A DNA stretch of 64,000 nt, taken from contig NZ_QEKQ01000001.1 in assembly GCF_003096655.1 (NCBI RefSeq), forward strand, positions 248,001 to 312,000. The letters run 5' to 3'. Shown here one piece after another: positions 59,321-64,000 of this stretch. This DNA comes from Tamilnaduibacter salinus. GTDB taxonomy: Bacteria > Pseudomonadota > Gammaproteobacteria > Pseudomonadales > Oleiphilaceae. The translations under genes were made by a program, and so were the position numbers. Under the pieces are notes generated by a model. That model saw nothing but the letters and a program-made list of their open reading frames with translations, was not told the DNA's origin and ran no database searches. Numbering within the stretch: position 1 is the stretch's first letter; each line of letters starts with the position of its first letter.

Positions 59321-60836
59321 GTAGTCGCCCTTGCAAAACAAAAATGTGCAATAAAAACATACCTCTGTGGACGTTTTCCGGTATAATTTCTCCCCGAAAA
59401 TGCAGTCACAGCCTCAAAACCGTGTAGTTTTCCATTGCCATGATTCCAAGTGACGACCGCCAGCCACCCCAGAAAGGGCTTTTTGAGCTCTATCTCGAAG
59501 ACATGATTAACCTGCGTCATCCGTTGGTCCGGATGGCTGAACGCATCGACTGGCCGCAGTGCGAACAGCAGTTCGGTCCGTACTGGTGCCCGGACAATGG
59601 TCGTCCCGGTCACCCGATCCGGCTTCATGTTGGGCTGCAGATGTTCAAACACATGCAGGGGCTGTCCGACCGCGAGCTTCTGGATCAGTGGGTTGAGAAC
59701 CCGTACTGGCAGTATTTCTGCGGCGAGTCGACGTTTCAGCACGAGCCGCCGATGGATGAATCCACCATGGGCCGATTTCGTCGACGCATCGGCGAGGAGG
59801 GTGCCCGGGCGCTTCTGCGGATGACGGTGGAGCTGGGCGAAGGGACCGGAACGGTGGCCCCGGGGAGCTTCCGGGTGGCAGTGGCGGACACCACGGTGAT
59901 GCACAAGGCCATAGCACATCCCAGCGAGGCCCGGTTGATGGCGCGCGCTCACCGGCGCCTGGTGGCCCGGGCCAAGGCGGAGGGAGTGACGTTTCGCCAG
60001 ACCTATGAGCGCTCACTGGATGGGCTGCTCATGCGGATTGGGCGTTACGCCCACGCCCGCCAGTTTCGGCGGATGCACAAACGTCTTCGCAAGCTCCATG
60101 GGTATCTCGGACGGGTGTGCGGTGATGTGATCCGCCAAAAGCCTTACGGCCAGCGCAGCCAGGCGCTGGATGACAGCCTCTATCAGGCACTGTATCTGCT
60201 TCGCCAGTACGCCGATCCCAAACACCGGCCCAAGCTTTACAGCCTGCACGAGCCGGAGGTGGCCTGCATCGCCAAGGGCAAGGCACGCACCCCGTATGAG
60301 TTTGGCAGCAAGGTCAGCGTCATCACCACCGCCAAAGAAGGCTTCGTGCTCGACTGTCAGGCGCTGCGGGGCAACCCCTACGATGGCCACACATTGCATG
60401 AGGGGCTGATGCGAGTGCACCGCCACTGTGGCCACCTGCCGGTACACACTCTGGTGGATCGGGGGTATCGCGGCAGTGAGATCACCCCGCTGTCCAACGT
60501 GCGCATCACGGGGAAACAAAAAGGCAAAGGCACGGCCCACCCGGAGCATCAGCACCGGCGCAACAGCGTTGAGCCGATCATCGGACACCTCAAGCACGAA
60601 GGGCTACTGGACCGCTGCCACCTGCGCGGACATGACGGCGACCGAATCCACGCGGTGCTTTGCGCGGTTGGATTCAATCTGAGGAAGATCCTGCGACGCC
60701 TGGCCCGTCTTTTTGGGCTTCGGTTCATCCAGGAGTTGTTGGGGCTGCTGCGGGAATCCGGAACGCAAACCGGCCAATCAATGAATCAGGTGGTTTCCAT
60801 TCCCGTTTGAAAGGCGGGTTTTGCAAGGGCGACTAC
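59321..60836 (+). mobile_element. complete IS5-superfamily insertion sequence with 19-bp inverted repeats
   Basis: The ends are perfect inverted copies of GTAGTCGCCCTTGCAAAAC (59321-59339 and 60818-60836). One transposase gene fills the interior. If the flanking TA is a target duplication, the element proper would be 59323-60834. It interrupts the IS30 fragment on the left and lies five bases from the stop of the ankyrin gene on the right. Confidence 0.88.
59440..60810 (+). CDS. IS5-superfamily (IS1182-like) transposase
   Basis: This 456-residue DDE transposase appears intact. The N-terminal domain has HPLVRMAERIDWPQCEQQF and GRPGHPIRLHVGLQMFKHM. The catalytic residues are D150 in VAVADTTVMHK, an Asp near 338 in TLVDRGYRGSE and a Glu near 378 in NSVEPIIGHLKHEG. 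The reading frame is open, so the element may be active or recently active. Confidence 0.92.
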   Translation: MIPSDDRQPPQKGLFELYLEDMINLRHPLVRMAERIDWPQCEQQFGPYWCPDNGRPGHPIRLHVGLQMFKHMQGLSDRELLDQWVENPYWQYFCGESTFQHEPPMDESTMGRFRRRIGEEGARALLRMTVELGEGTGTVAPGSFRVAVADTTVMHKAIAHPSEARLMARAHRRLVARAKAEGVTFRQTYERSLDGLLMRIGRYAHARQFRRMHKRLRKLHGYLGRVCGDVIRQKPYGQRSQALDDSLYQALYLLRQYADPKHRPKLYSLHEPEVACIAKGKARTPYEFGSKVSVITTAKEGFVLDCQALRGNPYDGHTLHEGLMRVHRHCGHLPVHTLVDRGYRGSEITPLSNVRITGKQKGKGTAHPEHQHRRNSVEPIIGHLKHEGLLDRCHLRGHDGDRIHAVLCAVGFNLRKILRRLARLFGLRFIQELLGLLRESGTQTGQSMNQVVSIPV

Positions 60837-60841
60837 GTATT

Positions 60842-62350
60842 TTAAAATGGATTTAATTCCAACTCTTTGGACAAGATTTTTTCATTCTCTTTCTTAAGGT
60901 TATCTTTTGCGTAATCAATGGCACTGGAACCCTTAACGTCTTTAGCATGTAAATCTGCACCAGCTTCCAGCAATAGCTTAATCATTCTAACGTCAGAGTG
61001 TTGAGCTGCATGCATCAAAGGAGTTCTTCCCCATCTCTCAATACCAATACAACTCCATTTATTTTCTTTCTCCAGTTGATACGTATGATTCACATTGGCG
61101 CCATTATTAAGTAATAAGCTAACCGAATCATGCTGACTGAATTGAATTGCATAATATAAAGCAGTTTTTCCAAATTCATTCTGTTGGTTTGGAGAAAACC
61201 CAGCATCTAAAAGAGTTTTAATGTGACTGGGGTTATATACTGCATATGCAAGCATGGGTTCTGATCTTCCCCCTGGAGAAGGTGTATGTACCGAAAAAGC
61301 CAGCTTTTTTACGACTTCATTGTTTGTATTATGGATTAACAGTCTACGAAGGCTATTGGTCTTTTCACCTTCAGACGCATCATTAATTGAAAGCAGGAAA
61401 TCATCATAAACGCCATTCGTTGCTTTTTCAGTAAACGGCACCAACTCCTCGGGTTTCCAGCTATAAAAATAGCTGCCGAATCCATAGTTAGAGATTCTTT
61501 CCAATGCATTTTCTGTATATTTCTGAGCAAGATTACGATCAATGGCATGCGTTTCAATGTACCAATCTGTCAATAGAGGTCTTATCTTTTTTAACTCAGC
61601 CATATACTCCGTGTAAATCTCTCGGTTGTATAAGCTGTGATAACTCCACTCTTCGAAATACTCCATGCCTTTTTTCTTTCCTCTTCTTGAAGAAAAGCCT
61701 TGCGGGTAATATCCAAGTTTTGCTAGGTCAAAATGATAGTAACGCCACTGGGCATGAACAATAGTACCTGTGCAATGTTGAGGTAACCTTGAGGGCCTTC
61801 GTATACCACTAGCCTGCCTAATCACTTTTTGAAGAAAGTCTAATTGGCTCAAGCTTTTAGGGCATTCATAATCTACAGAATTTCGCGTTCCGTAGCCCGA
61901 TCCTAAATCACTCAACTCGAATGCCAATTCTGGTACTTCCTTCATTTCTTCGCACGTTAAATTGCGATCCTGTAGTGGATTCGTTCTACCGTCAATTTTG
62001 AAATCATAACCTTCAGAGTTATCTCCATAACCACCATGGGTACCAAACCATTTACCGCTAATGCGTGATATCTCACCTTCAAAAGTGATTACACTTCCCT
62101 TAAAAACCTCATTTATTTTTGGGTCATTAACAGTTTTGAGAGTAATTTCACGCTCAATAAGCTTTCCCTTCAGATCTATTGGGATTTTTGTTTTTGTGTA
62201 GTGGTAACTCCCTGTAACTTCACCTTTTTCACTTACTACTAAGTTCATCTCAATAGGCACATTTGCAACATGGCCTTTTCCAACAAGGGAAACGCTAGCT
62301 TGAGAGATAAAAGGGAAAAGTATTGCAAAAAAGAAAAGGTACTTCATCAT
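60842..62350 (-). CDS. secreted ankyrin-repeat protein
   Basis: This 502-residue protein has the signal peptide MMKYLFFFAILFPFISQAS. The N-terminal beta region (residues 20-125) contains GSYHYTKTKIPIDLKGKL and FEGEISRISGKWFG and may be a barrel-like domain. The middle of about 200 residues is unrecognised. Ankyrin repeats follow at about 365-490 (NEFGKTALYYAIQFSQHD, RTPLMHAAQHSDVRMIKLLL and KGSSAIDYAKDNL). The gene is strikingly AT-rich against its GC-rich surroundings, a sign of transfer. Its stop is five bases from the IS end. A role such as toxin inhibitor or effector is possible but not shown. Confidence 0.72.
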   Translation of the reverse strand: MMKYLFFFAILFPFISQASVSLVGKGHVANVPIEMNLVVSEKGEVTGSYHYTKTKIPIDLKGKLIEREITLKTVNDPKINEVFKGSVITFEGEISRISGKWFGTHGGYGDNSEGYDFKIDGRTNPLQDRNLTCEEMKEVPELAFELSDLGSGYGTRNSVDYECPKSLSQLDFLQKVIRQASGIRRPSRLPQHCTGTIVHAQWRYYHFDLAKLGYYPQGFSSRRGKKKGMEYFEEWSYHSLYNREIYTEYMAELKKIRPLLTDWYIETHAIDRNLAQKYTENALERISNYGFGSYFYSWKPEELVPFTEKATNGVYDDFLLSINDASEGEKTNSLRRLLIHNTNNEVVKKLAFSVHTPSPGGRSEPMLAYAVYNPSHIKTLLDAGFSPNQQNEFGKTALYYAIQFSQHDSVSLLLNNGANVNHTYQLEKENKWSCIGIERWGRTPLMHAAQHSDVRMIKLLLEAGADLHAKDVKGSSAIDYAKDNLKKENEKILSKELELNPF

Positions 62351-62370
62351 TTGAATTCCATTTAACAGCT

Positions 62371-62626
62371 AATTCAACGACAACCGTCGTATATCACACA
62401 GTCGCCTATGTCCAACCCAAGTTATTCGATACGGCAGGATAATGTTAAGAAAAGAAGAAAGGTATGCCTGGATTCCGCTTTCCGTGCTATAGAGATATAC
62501 GACACCTGTCGTTGATCTCCAGACTAATCCTGTCGTCTATCTCCACGAGACTAGAACGTTCTCTTCCGGAAATCAAAGCGTTACGGAGTAGCCTCTGGGG
62601 ATATACGACAGGTGTCGTATACCCCC
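62371..62626. repeat. cluster of ACGACA-N2-TGTCGT palindromes
   Basis: Three full palindromes with the core ACGACA..TGTCGT or close to it occur at 62377-62390, 62499-62512 and 62605-62618, and a half copy lies near 62531-62543. Two of them are extended by further pairing that differs between copies: GAGAT/ATCTC at 62492-62519 and GGGG/CCCC at 62597-62626. This fills much of the 441-base gap before the GFA gene. They may be REP-like repeats or binding sites. Confidence 0.75.
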
Positions 62627-62648
62627 GGTCCCGATTGTTAGGTCTCTT

Positions 62649-62693
62649 TGGTCGCCTTCCCAGGCGACTCCGAAGTCGGAGACATCGGCTACA
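62649..62693 (-). repeat. dispersed palindromic repeat unit
   Basis: This is the fifth copy of the repeat seen at 22.7, 27.4 and 28.1 kb, here on the minus strand. The constant head is unchanged and the second hairpin is GTCGCC-TGGGAA-GGCGAC with a longer loop. It lies where GC-rich sequence resumes after the AT-rich ankyrin region. Confidence 0.85.
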
Positions 62694-62791
62694 GGTGGCG
62701 ATCCTTGTCCGTGATGTAGAAACCCATTGGCCATCCACCCCGCAGGCGTTACGCTGCTTGAACGCCCAATCAAATAAAAAGGAGGCCAGTG

Positions 62792-63193
62792 ATGTCACAT
62801 CTCACCGGTTCGTGTCTGTGCGGCGCGGTGAAGATCCGTGTGCCGGATGAATTTCCCTTTATGGGCAACTGCCACTGTTCGGAGTGTCGCAAGTGGACGG
62901 GCTCGGCGTATTCCTCGGCGGCGATGGTGGATGCCGGGGACTTTGAGGTGACGCAGGGGGAGGAGGCGATCAGCACCTACCAGAAGACGGATGAGACGGA
63001 CCTGGGCTTCTGTAAGCACTGCGGATCGAGCTTGTATTCCAAGAAGGTGAACCGGGGCAAGTACATCATCCGGCTGGGCATTCTGGATGATACGCCGACG
63101 CAGCGCCCGGCGGCCCACATTTTCGTGGGCTCCAAGGCGCCGTGGTACGAGATCAGCGACGGCCTGCAGCAGTTCGAGGAAGGGCCGAACTGA
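62792..63193 (+). CDS. GFA family (Mss4-like) protein
   Basis: This 133-residue zinc-binding protein has the ligand set C8/C10 (SCLCGAV), C27-x-C29-x2-C32 (NCHCSECRKWTGS) and C73-x2-C76 (FCKHCGSSLYS). It is a paralogue of the protein encoded at 6-419, with the same length and spacing but a different sequence. The ATG at 62792 has AAGGAGG six bases upstream; a GTG one codon earlier is less likely. It converges on the mutase gene with two bases between stops. Confidence 0.9.
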   Translation: MSHLTGSCLCGAVKIRVPDEFPFMGNCHCSECRKWTGSAYSSAAMVDAGDFEVTQGEEAISTYQKTDETDLGFCKHCGSSLYSKKVNRGKYIIRLGILDDTPTQRPAAHIFVGSKAPWYEISDGLQQFEEGPN

Positions 63194-63195
63194 CC

Positions 63196-64000
63196 CTACA
63201 TATTGCGCCGGTATTCGCCGCCGGTCTCGTACAGCACGTGGGAAATCTCGCCGAGCGAGCAGTGTTTCACCGCCTCCATGAGGGCATCAAAGGTGTTGCC
63301 CCGCTCGGCGGCCACTTGCTGTAGCCGGCTCAGGTGGCCGGCGCGTTCGTCCTGGTGCTGGCCCTGGAAGGCCCGGAGCTGGGCGATGCGCTGGTGTTTC
63401 TCGTCGTCATCGGAGCGCATCAGTTCCGGCTCTTCGGTGGCCTGTTCGCCGTCTTTCGGCAGGTAGGTGTTCACGCCGATGATCGGCAGGCTGCCATCGT
63501 GCTTGCGGTGTTCGTACACCATCGATTCTTCCTGGATCTTGCCGCGCTGGTACATGGTGTCCATCGCGGCGAGCACGCCCCCGCGGTCATTCAGCCGCTC
63601 GAATTCCTGCAGAACCGCTTCCTCCACCTGATCCGTCAGCCGCTCGATGATGAACGAGCCCTGCCAGGGGTTTTCGCAGGCGTTGAGCCCCAGTTCGCGA
63701 TTGATGATGAGCTGGATCGCCACGGCCCGGCGCACGGAGTCCTCCGTGGGTGTGGTGATCGCCTCGTCAAAGGCGTTGGTGTGCAGGCTGTTGCAGTTGT
63801 CGAGCAGCGCATACAGGGCCTGTAGTGTGGTGCGGATGTCGTTGAACTGCATCTCCTGGGCGTGAAGGCTGCGCCCGGAGGTCTGGATGTGGTACTTGAG
63901 CTTCTGGGAGCGCTCGCTGGCGCCGTAGCGGTTTTTCATGGCGCGGGCCCAGATCCGGCGGGCAACGCGGCCGATCACGGCGTACTCCGGGTCCATGCCG
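63196..64000 (-). CDS. icmF: fused isobutyryl-CoA mutase (IcmF), 3' part
   Basis: About 268 C-terminal residues are present; the gene starts beyond the window. The visible part is the end of the mutase TIM barrel and its tail: [57 protein letters not shown], and the C-terminal [19 protein letters not shown]. This C-terminus is typical of the IcmF fusion, which joins a B12-binding domain, a G-protein chaperone and the mutase in one chain. A stand-alone methylmalonyl-CoA mutase large subunit is less likely. Confidence 0.85.
   Translation of the reverse strand, partial: GMDPEYAVIGRVARRIWARAMKNRYGASERSQKLKYHIQTSGRSLHAQEMQFNDIRTTLQALYALLDNCNSLHTNAFDEAITTPTEDSVRRAVAIQLIINRELGLNACENPWQGSFIIERLTDQVEEAVLQEFERLNDRGGVLAAMDTMYQRGKIQEESMVYEHRKHDGSLPIIGVNTYLPKDGEQATEEPELMRSDDDEKHQRIAQLRAFQGQHQDERAGHLSRLQQVAAERGNTFDALMEAVKHCSLGEISHVLYETGGEYRRNM

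Noticed and set aside
62649-62693. Small-RNA or riboswitch reading of the palindromic repeat units
   Set aside because: The units occur in different contexts and orientations, several after stop codons, which fits a dispersed repeat better than a cis-regulator.

Overview
The window reads as chromosome from a marine or halophilic gammaproteobacterium. Supporting genes are a Xanthomonas-type type II secretion operon, CheV, a KefC-like antiporter, YchJ, YaiI, AzoR and a fused isobutyryl-CoA mutase. A Marinobacteraceae- or Ectothiorhodospiraceae-like host fits, but no rRNA is present to settle it. Both flanks (about 1-28 kb and 62.8-64 kb) are visibly GC-rich. The middle is less GC-rich, and two blocks (about 55-59 kb and 60.8-62.4 kb) are markedly AT-rich, so the middle looks like a mosaic island.

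Left flank, 1-28 kb. A GFA-family protein comes first, followed by a compact operon of ABC ATPase, ABC permease and secreted AttH-like hydrolase. Next are a PQQ sugar dehydrogenase, dodecin, a ZIP transporter, an MsbA-like exporter, YaiI/YqxD, a periplasmic copper chaperone, a methyltransferase, AzoR, YchJ, PlsC, a deaminase, a PF10118-type protein, an SGNH hydrolase, and Ca/Na and bile-acid-type transporters. An orphan PEP-CTERM protein has a sigma-54-like promoter. Then come a Kef antiporter, a PEMT-like methyltransferase beside phosphatidylserine decarboxylase (a possible PS to PE to PC route), a membrane-anchored class III aminotransferase, CsaA, a GNAT protein, a BrnT/BrnA toxin-antitoxin pair and CheV. 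A dispersed palindromic repeat with a covarying second stem occurs at 22.7, 27.4, 28.1 and 62.7 kb.

Middle, 29-59 kb. The first part is the wreck of an older O-antigen locus: an intact WbpV-like epimerase, then a collapsed WbpL-like transferase fused to a scrap of WbpM. A pile of broken transposases follows. A proline-repeat lipoprotein leads into a full gspEFGHIJKLM-N-D operon. Downstream is a large secreted protein of unknown function with a clear sigma-70 promoter. A polysaccharide locus follows: sulfotransferase, GT2, Wzm/Wzt-type ABC exporter, GT2, rfbBDAC for dTDP-L-rhamnose, a 1023-residue sulfotransferase/coiled-coil/GT2/GT2 protein and another sulfotransferase. Together they suggest a rhamnose-containing, probably sulfated, surface polysaccharide.

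Right border, 59-64 kb. An IS30 remnant is cut by an intact IS5-superfamily element with 19-bp terminal inverted repeats. An AT-rich secreted ankyrin protein and two palindromic repeat families follow. GC-rich chromosome then resumes with a GFA-family gene and the 3' end of a fused isobutyryl-CoA mutase gene that runs off the window.
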